The position numbers were made by a program, and so were the translations under genes. 64,000 bases of DNA from Ecdyonurus torrentis (taxonomy: Eukaryota; Arthropoda; Insecta; Ephemeroptera; Heptageniidae), in contig OX439135.1 in NCBI GenBank assembly GCA_949318235.1, positions 28,466,587 through 28,530,586 on the forward strand, read 5' to 3'. This document shows positions 36,884-51,138 of the stretch, in pieces (within the stretch, counting starts at the first letter, position 1; each line of letters starts with the position of its first letter). The notes under the pieces were generated by a model, which saw only the letters and a program-made list of their open reading frames with translations, was not told the DNA's origin and searched no databases.

Positions 36884-39800
36884 ATGAAACAAAGTTTCTA
36901 TTTCAAGAACCAAATGTTATTGAATGATAAAAATCATACTTTTTACACGATTAAAACTAGTTTTGATGATTTCTCAAAAACTAAGAATGCTACAGACTTA
37001 TATTTTACTCAAAACATAGCTTTTTCAATTCTCTACAAAAAAGATGTCTTAAACTTTTTTGCTCCGACGCATACTTTTTGGGTTATTGACAATTTTAATT
37101 TTCACTCATCATGTAGCCAAACCGAGTCATGAAACAAAGTTTCTATTTCAAGAACCAAATGTTATTGAATGATAAAAATCATACTTTTTACACGATTAAA
37201 ACTAGTTTTGATGATTTCTCAGAAACTAAGAATGCTACAGACTTACTATTTTACTCAAAACATAGCTTTTTCAATTCTCTACAAAAAAGATGTCTTGAAC
37301 TTTTTTGCTCCGACGCATACTTTTTGGGTTATTGACAATTTTAGTTTTCACTCATCATGTAGCCAAACCGAGTCATGAAACAGGGTTTCTATTTCAAGAA
37401 CCAAATGTTATTGAATGATAAAAATCATACTTTTTACACGATTAAAACTAGTTTTGATGATTTCTCAGAAACTAAGAATGCTACAGACATCAAATTCAAC
37501 TCAAAACATAGCTTTTTCAATTCTCTACAAAAAAGATGTCTTGAACTTTTTTGCTCCGACGCATACTTTTTGGGTTATTGACAATTTTAGTTTTCACTCA
37601 TCATGTAGCCAAACCAAGTCATGAAACAAAGTTTCTATTTCAAGAACCAAATGTTATTGAATGATAAAAATCATACTTTTTACACGATTAAAACTAGTTT
37701 TGATGATTTCTCAAAAACTAAGAATGCTACAGACTTATATTTTACTCAAAACATAGCTTTTTCAATTCTCTACAAAAAAGATGTCTTAAACTTTTTTGCT
37801 CCGACGCATACTTTTTGGGTTATTGACAATTTTAGTTTTCACTCATCATGTAGCCAAACCGAGTCATGAAACAAAGTTTCTATTTCAAGAACCAAATGTT
37901 ATTGAATGATAAAAATCATACTTTTTACACGATTAAAACTAGTTTTGATGATTTCTCAGAAACTAAGAATGCTACAGACATCAAATTCAACTCAAAACAT
38001 AGCTTTTTCAATTCTCTACAAAAAAGATGTCTTGAACTTTTTTGCTCCGACGCATACTTTTTGGGTTATTGACAATTTTAGTTTTCACTCATCATGTAGC
38101 CAAACCAAGTCATGAAACAAAGTTTCTATTTCAAGAACCAAATGTTATTGAATGATAAAAATCATACTTTTTACACGACTAAAACTAGTTGTGATGATTT
38201 CTCAAAAACTAAGAATGCTACAGACTTACTATTTTACTCAAAACATAGCTTTTTCAATTCTCTACAAAAAAGATGTCTTCAACTTTTTTGCTCCGACGCA
38301 TACTTTTTGGGTTATTGACAATTATAGTTTTCACTCATCATGTAGCCAAACCAAGTCATGAAACAAAGATTCTATTTCAAGAACCAAATGTTATTGAATG
38401 ATAAAAATCATACTTTTTACACGATTAAAACTAGTTTTGATGATTTCTCAAAAACTAAGAATGCTACAGACTTACTATTTAACTCAAAACATAGCTTTTT
38501 CAATTCTCTACAAAAAAGATGTCTTGAACTTTTTTGCTCCGACGCATACTTTTTGGGTTATTGACAATTTTAGTTTTCACTCATCATGTAGCCAAACCGA
38601 GTCATGAAACAAAGTTTCTATTTCAAGAACCAAATGTTATTGAATGATAAAAATCATACTTTTTACACGATTAAAACTAGTTTTGATGATTTCTCAAAAA
38701 CTAAGAATGCTACAGACTTATATTTTACTCAAAACATAGCTTTTTCAATTCTCTACAAAAAAGATGTCTTAAACTTTTTTGCTCCGACGCATACTTTTTG
38801 GGTTATTGACAATTTTAGTTTTCACTCATCATGTAGCCAAACCGAGTCATGAAACAAAGTTTCTATTTCAAGAACCAAATGTTATTGAATGATAAAAATC
38901 ATACTTTTTACACGATTAAAACTAGTTTTGATGATTTCTCAGAAACTAAGAATGCTACAGACTTACTATTTTACTCAAAACATAGCTTTTTCAATTCTCT
39001 ACAAAAAAGATGTCTTGAACTTTTTTGCTCCGACGCATACTTTTTGGGTTATTGACAATTTTAGTTTTCACTCATCATGTAGCCAAACCGAGTCATGAAA
39101 CAGGGTTTCTATTTCAAGAACCAAATGTTATTGAATGATAAAAATCATACTTTTTACACGATTAAAACTAGTTTTGATGATTTCTCAGAAACTAAGAATG
39201 CTACAGACATCAAATTCAACTCAAAACATAGCTTTTTCAATTCTCTACAAAAAAGATGTCTTGAACTTTTTTGCTCCGACGCATACTTTTTGGGTTATTG
39301 ACAATTTTAGTTTTCACTCATCATGTAGCCAAACCAAGTCATGAAACAAAGTTTCTATTTCAAGAACCAAATGTTATTGAATGATAAAAATCATACTTTT
39401 TACACGATTAAAACTAGTTTTGATGATTTCTCAAAAACTAAGAATGCTACAGACTTATATTTTACTCAAAACATAGCTTTTTCAATTCTCTACAAAAAAG
39501 ATGTCTTAAACTTTTTTGCTCCGACGCATACTTTTTGGGTTATTGACAATTTTAGTTTTCACTCATCATGTAGCCAAACCGAGTCATGAAACAAAGTTTC
39601 TATTTCAAGAACCAAATGTTATTGAATGATAAAAATCATACTTTTTACACGATTAAAACTAGTTTTGATGATTTCTCAGAAACTAAGAATGCTACAGACA
39701 TCAAATTCAACTCAAAACATAGCTTTTTCAATTCTCTACAAAAAAGATGTCTTGAACTTTTTTGCTCCGACGCATACTTTTTGGGTTATTGACAATTTTA

Positions 39801-41551
39801 GTTTTCACTCATCATGTAGCCAAACCAAGTCATGAAACAAAGTTTCTATTTCAAGAACCAAATGTTATTGAATGATAAAAATCATACTTTTTACACGATT
39901 AAAACTAGTTTTGATGATTTCTCAAAAACTAAGAATGCTACAGACTTACTATTTAACTCAAAACATAGCTTTTTCAATTCTCTACAAAAAAGATGTCTTG
40001 AACTTTTTTGCTCCGACGCATACTTTTTGGGTTATTGACAATTTTAGTTTTCACTCATCATGTAGCCAAACCGAGTCATGAAACAAAGTTTCTATTTCAA
40101 GAACCAAATGTTATTGAATGATAAAAATCATACTTTTTACACGATTAAAACTAGTTTTGATGATTTCTCAAAAACTAAGAATGCTACAGACTTATATTTT
40201 ACTCAAAACATAGCTTTTTCAATTCTCTACAAAAAAGATGTCTTAAACTTTTTTGCTCCGACGCATACTTTTTGGGTTATTGACAATTTTAGTTTTCACT
40301 CATCATGTAGCCAAACCGAGTCATGAAACAAAGTTTCTATTTCAAGAACCAAATGTTATTGAATGATAAAAATCATACTTTTTACACGATTAAAACTAGT
40401 TTTGATGATTTCTCAGAAACTAAGAATGCTACAGACTTACTATTTTACTCAAAACATAGCTTTTTCAATTCTCTACAAAAAAGATGTCTTGAACTTTTTT
40501 GCTCCGACGCATACTTTTTGGGTTATTGACAATTTTAGTTTTCACTCATCATGTAGCCAAACCGAGTCATGAAACAGGGTTTCTATTTCAAGAACCAAAT
40601 GTTATTGAATGATAAAAATCATACTTTTTACACGATTAAAACTAGTTTTGATGATTTCTCAGAAACTAAGAATGCTACAGACATCAAATTCAACTCAAAA
40701 CATAGCTTTTTCAATTCTCTACAAAAAAGATGTCTTGAACTTTTTTGCTCCGACGCATACTTTTTGGGTTATTGACAATTTTAGTTTTCACTCATCATGT
40801 AGCCAAACCAAGTCATGAAACAAAGTTTCTATTTCAAGAACCAAATGTTATTGAATGATAAAAATCATACTTTTTACACGATTAAAACTAGTTTTGATGA
40901 TTTCTCAAAAACTAAGAATGCTACAGACTTATATTTTACTCAAAACATAGCTTTTTCAATTCTCTACAAAAAAGATGTCTTAAACTTTTTTGCTCCGACG
41001 CATACTTTTTGGGTTATTGACAATTTTAGTTTTCACTCATCATGTAGCCAAACCGAGTCATGAAACAAAGTTTCTATTTCAAGAACCAAATGTTATTGAA
41101 TGATAAAAATCATACTTTTTACACGATTAAAACTAGTTTTGATGATTTCTCAGAAACTAAGAATGCTACAGACATCAAATTCAACTCAAAACATAGCTTT
41201 TTCAATTCTCTACAAAAAAGATGTCTTGAACTTTTTTGCTCCGACGCATACTTTTTGGGTTATTGACAATTTTAGTTTTCACTCATCATGTAGCCAAACC
41301 AAGTCATGAAACAAAGTTTCTATTTCAAGAACCAAATGTTATTGAATGATAAAAATCATACTTTTTACACGACTAAAACTAGTTGTGATGATTTCTCAAA
41401 AACTAAGAATGCTACAGACTTACTATTTTACTCAAAACATAGCTTTTTCAATTCTCTACAAAAAAGATGTCTTCAACTTTTTTGCTCCGACGCATACTTT
41501 TTGGGTTATTGACAATTATAGTTTTCACTCATCATGTAGCCAAACCAAGTC
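36884..41551 (+). repeat. M-G-J-M-P expanded subfamily (19 monomers)
   Basis: Order is M-G-J-M-P-H-(E/L)-M-G-J-M-P-L-M-G-J-M-P-H. The pentamer M-G-J-M-P occurs three times, at 36884, 38604 and 40078, with one or two linking monomers between. The M at 36884 has a private TTTTAATTTTC change near 37096. E, A, A2, B and C types are absent from these 4.7 kb apart from the E/L chimera. Confidence 0.88.
38358..38603 (+). repeat. E/L chimeric monomer
   Basis: It begins with A12, the E mark always found after H, but has T68, A94, the L box TTACTATTTAAC and the L right end CCGAGTC. The switch lies between 12 and 68. It links H directly to an L-M run and so is a probable crossover junction that removed most of a HOR. 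Confidence 0.82.
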
Positions 41552-43024
41552 ATGAAACAAAGATTCTATTTCAAGAACCAAATGTTATTGAATGATAAAA
41601 ATCATATTTTTACACGATTAAAACTAGTTTTGATGATTTCTCAAAAACTAAGAATGCTACAGACTTATATTTTACTCAAAACATAGCTTTTTCAATTCTC
41701 TACAAAAAAGATGTCTTAAACTTTTTTGCTCCGACGCATACTTTTTGGGTTATTGACAATTTTAGTTTTCACTCATCATGTAGCCAAACCGAGTCATGAA
41801 ACAAAGTTTCTATTTCAAGAACCAAATGTTATTGAATGATAAAAATCATACTTTTTACACGATTAAAACTAGTTTTGATGATTTCTCAGAAACTAAGAAT
41901 GCTACAGACATCAAATTCGACTCAAAACATAGCTTTTTCAATTCTCTACAAAAAAGATGTCTTGAACTTTTTTGCTCCGACGCATACTTTTTGGGTTATT
42001 GACAATTTTAGTTTTCACTCATCATGTAGCCAAACCAAGTCATGAAACAAAGTTTTTATTTCAAGAACCAAATGTTATTGAATGATAAAAATCATACTTT
42101 TTACACGATTAAAACTAGTTTTGATGATTTCTCAAAAACTAAGAATGCTACAGACTTACTATTTAACTCAAAACATAGCTTTTTCAATTCTCTACAAAAA
42201 AGATGTCTTGAACTTTTTTGCTCCGACGCATACTTTTTGGGTTATTGACAATTTTAGTTTTCACTCATCATGTAGCCAAACCGAGTCATGAAACAAAGTT
42301 TCTATTTCAAGAACCAAATGTTATTGAATGATAAAAATCATACTTTTTACACGATTAAAACTAGTTTTGATGATTTCTCAAAAACTAAGAATGCTACAGA
42401 CTTATATTTTACTCAAAACATAGCTTTTTCAATTCTCTACAAAAAAGATGTCTTAAACTTTTTTGCTCCGACGCATACTTTTTGGGTTATTGACAATTTT
42501 AGTTTTCACTCATCATGTAGCCAAACCGAGTCATGAAACAAAGTTTCTATTTCAAGAACCAAATGTTATTGAATGATAAAAATCATACTTTTTACACGAT
42601 TAAAACTAGTTTTGATGATTTCTCAGAAACTAAGAATGCTACAGACATCAAATTCAACTCAAAACATAGCTTTTTCAATTCTCTACAAAAAAGATGTCTT
42701 GAACTTTTTTGCTCCGACGCATACTTTTTGGGTTATTGACAATTTTAGTTTTCACTGATCATGTAGCCAAACCAAGTCATGAAACAAAGTTTCTATTTCA
42801 AGAACCAAATGTTATTGAATGATAAAAATCATACTTTTTACACGACTAAAACTAGTTGTGATGATTTCTCAAAAACTAAGAATGCTACAGACTTACTATT
42901 TTACTCAAAACATAGCTTTTTCAATTCTCTACAAAAAAGATGTCTTCAACTTTTTTGCTCCGACGCATACTTTTTGGGTTATTGACAATTATAGTTTTCA
43001 CTCATCATGTAGCCAAACCAAGTC
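41552..43024 (+). repeat. 6-monomer fragment starting with an E/F chimera
   Basis: Order is (E/F)-K-L-M-P-H. The first unit (41552-41795, 244 bp) begins with A12 as in E and then has both C56 and C118 deletions as in F, so the switch is between 12 and 56. The P at 42533 has a private CACTGATCATG change near 42757. Confidence 0.87.
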
Positions 43025-46000
43025 ATGAAACAAAGATTCTATTTCAAGAACCAAATGTTATTGAATGATAAAAATCATACTTTTTACACGAATAAAACTA
43101 GTTTTGATGATTTCTCAGAAACTAAGAATGCTACAGACATTAAATTCAATTCAAAACATAGCTTTTTCAATTCTCTACAAAAAAGATGTCTTGAACTTTT
43201 TTGCTCCGACGCATACTTTTTGGGTTATTGACAATTTTAGTTTTCACTCATCATGTAGCCAAACCAAGTCATGAAACAAAGTTTTTATTTCAAGAACCAA
43301 ATGTTATTGAATGATAAAAATCATACTTTTTACACGATTAAAACTAGTTTTGATGATTTCTCAAAAACTAAGAATGCTACAGACTTACTATTGAAGTCAA
43401 AACATAGCTTTTTCAATTCTCTACAAAAAAGATGTCTTGAACTTTTTTGCTCCGACGCATTTTTTTTGGGTTATTGACAATTTTAGTTTTCACTCATCAT
43501 GTAGCCAAACCAAGTCATGAAACAAAGATTCTATTTCAAGAACCAAATGTTATTGAATGATAAAAATCATACTTTTTACACGAATAAAACTAGTTTTGAT
43601 GATTTCTCAGAAACTAAGAATGCTACAGACATTAAATTCGATTCAAAACATAGCTTTTTCAATTCTCTACAAAAAAGATGTCTTGAACTTTTTTGCTCCG
43701 ACGCATACTTTTTGGGTTATTGACAATTTTAGTTTTCACTCATCATGTAGCCAAACCAAGTCATGAAACAAAGTTTTTATTTCAAGAACCAAATGTTATT
43801 GAATGATAAAAATCATACTTTTTACACGATTAAAACTAGTTTTGATGATTTCTCAAAAACTAAGAATGCTACAGACTTACTATTGAAGTTAAAACATAGC
43901 TTTTTCAATTCTCTACAAAAAAGATGTCTTGAACTTTTTTGCTCCGACGCATTTTTTTTGGGTTATTGACAATTTTAGTTTTCACTCATCATGTAGCCAA
44001 ACCAAGTCATGAAACAAAGTTTTTATTTCAAGAACCAAATGTTATTGAATGATAAAAATCATACTTTTTACACGATTAAAACTAGTTTTGATGATTTCTC
44101 AAAAACTAAGAATGCTACAGACTTACTATTGGAGTCAAAACATAGCTTTTTCAATTCTCTACAAAAAAGATGTCTTGAACTTTTTTGCTCCGACGCATAC
44201 TTTTTGGGTTATTGACAATTATAGTTTTCACTCATCATGTAGCCAAACCAAATCATGAAACAAAGTTTCTATTTTAAGAACCAAATGTTATTGAATGATA
44301 AAAATCATACTTTTTACACGATTAAAACTAGTTTTGATGATTTCTCAGAAACTAAGAATGCTACAGACATCAAATTCAACTCAAAACATAGCTTTTTCAA
44401 TTCTCTACAAAAAAGATGTCTTGAACTTTTTTGCTCCGACGCATACTTTTTGGGTTATTGACAATTTTAGTTTTCACTCATCATGTAGCCAAACCAAGTC
44501 ATGAAACAAAGTTTCTATTTCAAGAACCAAATGTTATTGAATGATAAAAATCATACTTTTTACACGATTAAAACTAGTTTTGATGATTTCTCAAAAACTA
44601 AGAATGCTACAGACTTACTATTTAACTCAAAACATAGCTTTTTCAATTCTCTACAAAAAAGATGTCTTGAACTTTTTTGCTCCGACGCATACTTTTTGGG
44701 TTATTGACAATTTTAGTTTTCACTCATCATGTAGCCAAACCGAGTCATGAAACAAAGTTTCTATTTCAAGAACCAAATGTTATTGAATGATAAAAATCAT
44801 ACTTTTTACACGATTAAAACTAGTTTTGATGATTTCTCAAAAACTAAGAATGCTACAGACTTATATTTTACTCAAAACATAGCTTTTTCAATTCTCTACA
44901 AAAAAGATGTCTTAAACTTTTTTGCTCCGACGCATACTTTTTGGGTTATTGACAATTTTAGTTTTCACTCATCATGTAGCCAAACCGAGTCATGAAACAA
45001 AGTTTCTATTTCAAGAACCAAATGTTATTGAATGATAAAAATCATACTTTTTACACGATTAAAACTAGTTTTGATGATTTCTCAGAAACTAAGAATGCTA
45101 CAGACTTACTATTTTACTCAAAACATAGCTTTTTCAATTCTCTACAAAAAAGATGTCTTGAACTTTTTTGCTCCGACGCATACTTTTTGGGTTATTGACA
45201 ATTTTAGTTTTCACTCATCATGTAGCCAAACCGAGTCATGAAACAGGGTTTCTATTTCAAGAACCAAATGTTATTGAATGATAAAAATCATACTTTTTAC
45301 ACGATTAAAACTAGTTTTGATGATTTCTCAGAAACTAAGAATGCTACAGACATCAAATTCAACTCAAAACATAGCTTTTTCAATTCTCTACAAAAAAGAT
45401 GTCTTGAACTTTTTTGCTCCGACGCATACTTTTTGGGTTATTGACAATTTTAGTTTTCACTCATCATGTAGCCAAACCAAGTCATGAAACAAAGTTTCTA
45501 TTTCAAGAACCAAATGTTATTGAATGATAAAAATCATACTTTTTACACGATTAAAACTAGTTTTGATGATTTCTCAAAAACTAAGAATGCTACAGACTTA
45601 TATTTTACTCAAAACATAGCTTTTTCAATTCTCTACAAAAAAGATGTCTTAAACTTTTTTGCTCCGACGCATACTTTTTGGGTTATTGACAATTTTAGTT
45701 TTCACTCATCATGTAGCCAAACCGAGTCATGAAACAAAGTTTCTATTTCAAGAACCAAATGTTATTGAATGATAAAAATCATACTTTTTACACGATTAAA
45801 ACTAGTTTTGATGATTTCTCAGAAACTAAGAATGCTACAGACATCAAATTCAACTCAAAACATAGCTTTTTCAATTCTCTACAAAAAAGATGTCTTGAAC
45901 TTTTTTGCTCCGACGCATACTTTTTGGGTTATTGACAATTTTAGTTTTCACTCATCATGTAGCCAAACCAAGTCATGAAACAAAGTTTCTATTTCAAGAA

Positions 46001-46220
46001 CCAAATGTTATTGAATGATAAAAATCATACTTTTTATACGACTAAAACTAGTTGTGATGATTTCTCAAAAACTAAGAATGCTACAGACTTACTATTTTAC
46101 TCAAAACATAGCTTTTTCAATTCTCTACAAAAAAGATGTCTTCAACTTTTTTGCTCCGACGCATACTTTTTGGGTTATTGACAATTATAGTTTTCACTCA
46201 TCATGTAGCCAAACCAAGTC
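43025..46220 (+). repeat. 13-monomer HOR variant E-A-E-A2-B-C-L-M-G-J-M-P-H
   Basis: This 3,196-bp unit lacks F-K but carries the extra M-P after J, the arrangement amplified at 36.9-41.5 kb. It is therefore a recombinant between the two HOR forms. The E at 43025 has box ATTAAATTCAAT, a CpG-to-CpA change. The H at 45975 has a private TTTTTATACG change. Confidence 0.88.
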
Positions 46221-48187
46221 ATGAAACAAAGATTCTATTTCAAGAACCAAATGTTATTGAATGATAAAAATCATACTTTTTACACGAATAAAACTAGTTT
46301 TGATGATTTCTCAGAAACTAAGAATGCTACAGACATTAAATTCGATTCAAAACATAGCTTTTTCAATTCTCTACAAAAAAGATGTCTTGAACTTTTTTGC
46401 TCCGACGCATACTTTTTGGGTTATTGACAATTTTAGTTTTCACTCATCATGTAGCCAAACCAAGTCATGAAACAAAGTTTTTATTTCAAGAACCAAATGT
46501 TATTGAATGATAAAAATCATACTTTTTACACGATTAAAACTAGTTTTGATGATTTCTCAAAAACTAAGAATGCTACAGACTTACTATTGAAGTCAAAACA
46601 TAGCTTTTTCAATTCTCTACAAAAAAGATGTCTTGAACTTTTTTGCTCCGACGCATTTTTTTTGGGTTATTGACAATTTTAGTTTTCACTCATCATGTAG
46701 CCAAACCAAGTCATGAAACAAAGATTCTATTTCAAGAACCAAATGTTATTGAATGATAAAAATCATACTTTTTACACGAATAAAACTAGTTTTGATGATT
46801 TCTCAGAAACTAAGAATGCTACAGACTTACTATTTAACTCAAAACATAGCTTTTTCAATTCTCTACAAAAAAGATGTCTTGAACTTTTTTGCTCCGACGC
46901 ATACTTTTTGGGTTATTGACAATTTTAGTTTTCACTCATCATGTAGCCAAACCAAGTCATGAAACAAAGTTTTTATTTCAAGAACCAAATGTTATTGAAT
47001 GATAAAAATCATACTTTTTACACGATTAAAACTAGTTTTGATGATTTCTCAAAAACTAAGAATGCTACAGACTTACTATTGAAGTTAAAACATAGCTTTT
47101 TCAATTCTCTACAAAAAAGATGTCTTGAACTTTTTTGCTCCGACGCATTTTTTTTGGGTTATTGACAATTTTAGTTTTCACTCATCATGTAGCCAAACCA
47201 AGTCATGAAACAAAGTTTTTATTTCAAGAACCAAATGTTATTGAATGATAAAAATCATACTTTTTACACGATTAAAACTAGTTTTGATGATTTCTCAAAA
47301 ACTAAGAATGCTACAGACTTACTATTGGAGTCAAAACATAGCTTTTTCAATTCTCTACAAAAAAGATGTCTTGAACTTTTTTGCTCCGACGCATACTTTT
47401 TGGGTTATTGACAATTATAGTTTTCACTCATCATGTAGCCAAACCAAATCATGAAACAAAGTTTCTATTTTAAGAACCAAATGTTATTGAATGATAAAAA
47501 TCATACTTTTTACACGATTAAAACTAGTTTTGATGATTTCTCAGAAACTAAGAATGCTACAGACATCAAATTCAACTCAAAACATAGCTTTTTCAATTCT
47601 CTACAAAAAAGATGTCTTGAACTTTTTTGCTCCGACGCATACTTTTTGGGTTATTGACAATTTTAGTTTTCACTCATCATGTAGCCAAACCAAGTCATGA
47701 AACAAAGTTTCTATTTCAAGAACCAAATGTTATTGAATGATAAAAATCATACTTTTTACACGATTAAAACTAGTTTTGATGATTTCTCAAAAACTAAGAA
47801 TGCTACAGACTTACTATTTAACTCAAAACATAGCTTTTTCAATTCTCTACAAAAAAGATGTCTTGAACTTTTTTGCTCCGACGCATACTTTTTGGGTTAT
47901 TGACAATTTTAGTTTTCACTCATCATGTAGCCAAACCGAGTCATGAAACAAAGTTTCTATTTCAAGAACCAAATGTTATTGAATGATAAAAATCATACTT
48001 TTTACACGATTAAAACTAGTTTTGATGATTTCTCAAAAACTAAGAATGCTACAGACTTATATTTTACTCAAAACATAGCTTTTTCAATTCTCTACAAAAA
48101 AGATGTCTTAAACTTTTTTGCTCCGACGCATACTTTTTGGGTTATTGACAATTTTAGTTTTCACTCATCATGTAGCCAAACCGAGTC
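46221..48187 (+). repeat. 8-monomer HOR variant containing a box-swapped E
   Basis: Order is E-A-(E with L box)-A2-B-C-L-M. By position the third unit (46713) should be a second E. It keeps the E marks A12, A68, G94 and the CCAAGTC end but carries TTACTATTTAAC in place of ATTAAATTCGAT. Confidence 0.88.
46713..46958 (+). repeat. E monomer with its box replaced by the L form
   Basis: E-specific bases are present on both sides of the box: A12, A68 and G94 to the left, and CCAAGTC rather than the L-type CCGAGTC at 241-246 to the right. Only the box region is L type. A gene-conversion tract with its left end between 94 and 115 and its right end between about 126 and 242 is the simplest reading. 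A double crossover would look the same. Confidence 0.8.
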
Positions 48188-51138
48188 ATGAAACAAAGTT
48201 TCTATTTCAAGAACCAAATGTTATTGAATGATAAAAATCATACTTTTTACATGATTAAAACTAGTTTTGATGATTTCTCAGAAACTAAGAATGCTACAGA
48301 CTTACTATTTTACTCAAAACATAGCTTTTTCAATTCTCTACAAAAAAGATGTCTTGAACTTTTTTGCTCCGACGCATTTTTTTTGGGTTATTGACAATTT
48401 TAGTTTTCACTCATCATGTAGCCAAACCAAGTCATGAAACAAAGATTCTATTTCAAGAACCAAATGTTATTGAATGATAAAAATCATACTTTTTACACGA
48501 ATAAAACTAGTTTTGATGATTTCTCAGAAACTAAGAATGCTACAGACATTAAATTCGATTCAAAACATAGCTTTTTCAATTCTCTACAAAAAAGATGTCT
48601 TGAACTTTTTTGCTCCGACGCATACTTTTTGGGTTATTGACAATTTTAGTTTTCACTCATCATGTAGCCAAACCAAGTCATGAAACAAAGTTTCTATTTC
48701 AAGAACCAAATGTTATTGAATGATAAAAATCATACTTTTTACATGATTAAAACTAGTTTTGATGATTTCTCAGAAACTAAGAATGCTACAGACTTACTAT
48801 TTTACTCAAAACATAGCTTTTTCAATTCTCTACAAAAAAGATGTCTTGAACTTTTTTGCTCCGACGCATTTTTTTTGGGTTATTGACAATTTTAGTTTTC
48901 ACTCATCATGTAGCCAAACCAAGTCATGAAACAAAGATTCTATTTCAAGAACCAAATGTTATTGAATGATAAAAATCATACTTTTTACACGAATAAAACT
49001 AGTTTTGATGATTTCTCAAAAACTAAGAATGCTACAGACTTACTATTGAAGTTAAAACATAGCTTTTTCAATTCTCTACAAAAAAGATGTCTTGAACTTT
49101 TTTGCTCCGACGCATTTTTTTTGGGTTATTGACAATTTTAGTTTTCACTCATCATGTAGCCAAACCAAGTCATGAAACAAAGTTTTTATTTCAAGAACCA
49201 AATGTTATTGAATGATAAAAATCATACTTTTTACACGATTAAAACTAGTTTTGATGATTTCTCAAAAACTAAGAATGCTACAGACTTACTATTGGAGTCA
49301 AAACATAGCTTTTTCAATTCTCTACAAAAAAGATGTCTTGAACTTTTTTGCTCCGACGCATACTTTTTGGGTTATTGACAATTATAGTTTTCACTCATCA
49401 TGTAGCCAAACCAAATCATGAAACAAAGTTTCTATTTTAAGAACCAAATGTTATTGAATGATAAAAATCATACTTTTTACACGATTAAAACTAGTTTTGA
49501 TGATTTCTCAGAAACTAAGAATGCTACAGACATCAAATTCAACTCAAAACATAGCTTTTTCAATTCTCTACAAAAAAGATGTCTTGAACTTTTTTGCTCC
49601 GACGCATACTTTTTGGGTTATTGACAATTTTAGTTTTCACTCATCATGTAGCCAAACCAAGTCATGAAACAAAGTTTCTATTTCAAGAACCAAATGTTAT
49701 TGAATGATAAAAATCATACTTTTTACACGATTAAAACTAGTTTTGATGATTTCTCAAAAACTAAGAATGCTACAGACTTACTATTTAACTCAAAACATAG
49801 CTTTTTCAATTCTCTACAAAAAAGATGTCTTGAACTTTTTTGCTCCGACGCATACTTTTTGGGTTATTGACAATTTTAGTTTTCACTCATCATGTAGCCA
49901 AACCGAGTCATGAAACAAAGTTTCTATTTCAAGAACCAAATGTTATTGAATGATAAAAATCATACTTTTTACACGATTAAAACTAGTTTTGATGATTTCT
50001 CAAAAACTAAGAATGCTACAGACTTATATTTTACTCAAAACATAGCTTTTTCAATTCTCTACAAAAAAGATGTCTTAAACTTTTTTGCTCCGACGCATAC
50101 TTTTTGGGTTATTGACAATTTTAGTTTTCACTCATCATGTAGCCAAACCGAGTCATGAAACAAAGTTTCTATTTCAAGAACCAAATGTTATTGAATGATA
50201 AAAATCATACTTTTTACATGATTAAAACTAGTTTTGATGATTTCTCAGAAACTAAGAATGCTACAGACTTACTATTTTACTCAAAACATAGCTTTTTCAA
50301 TTCTCTACAAAAAAGATGTCTTGAACTTTTTTGCTCCGACGCATACTTTTTGGGTTATTGACAATTTTAGTTTTCACTCATCATGTAGCCAAACCGAGTC
50401 ATGAAACAGGGTTTCTATTTCAAGAACCAAATGTTATTGAATGATAAAAATCATACTTTTTACACGATTAAAACTAGTTTTGATGATTTCTCAGAAACTA
50501 AGAATGCTACAGACATCAAATTCAACTCAAAACATAGCTTTTTCAATTCTCTACAAAAAAGATGTCTTGAACTTTTTTGCTCCGACGCATACTTTTTGGG
50601 TTATTGACAATTTTAGTTTTCACTCATCATGTAGCCAAACCAAGTCATGAAACAAAGTTTCTATTTCAAGAACCAAATGTTATTGAATGATAAAAATCAT
50701 ACTTTTTACACGACTAAAACTAGTTGTGATGATTTCTCAAAAACTAAGAATGCTACAGACTTACTATTTTACTCAAAACATAGCTTTTTCAATTCTCTAC
50801 AAAAAAGATGTCTTCAACTTTTTTGCTCCGACGCATACTTTTTGGGTTATTGACAATTATAGTTTTCACTCATCATGTAGCCAAACCAAGTCATGAAACA
50901 AAGATTCTATTTCAAGAACCAAATGTTATTGAATGATAAAAATCATACTTTTTACACGAATAAAACTAGTTTTGATGATTTCTCAGAAACTAAGAATGCT
51001 ACAGACATTAAATTCGATTCAAAACATAGCTTTTTCAATTCTCTACAAAAAAGATGTCTTAAACTTTTTTGCTCCGACGCATACTTTTTGGGTTATTGAC
51101 AATTTTAGTTTTCACTCATCATGTAGCCAAACCGAGTC
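48188..51138 (+). repeat. 12-monomer T65-marked HOR subfamily, copy 1
   Basis: Order is G3-E-G3-(E/A2)-B-C-L-M-G2-J-H-E. G2 and G3 carry ACATGATTA (CpG to TpG at 65-66). G3 also has the A-type TTTTTTTT end, so it is a G2/A chimera with the switch between 128 and about 191. G3 fills the slots normally held by A. The last E (50893) has A169 and ends CCGAGTC, unlike other E units. Confidence 0.88.
48926..49171 (+). repeat. E/A2 chimeric monomer
   Basis: The left part is E (A12, A68). From A94 onward it is A2 (box TTACTATTGAAG, T128, TTTTTTTT end), so the switch lies between 68 and 94. The same junction is at 51877-52122, carried by the duplication of the T65-marked block. Confidence 0.83.
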
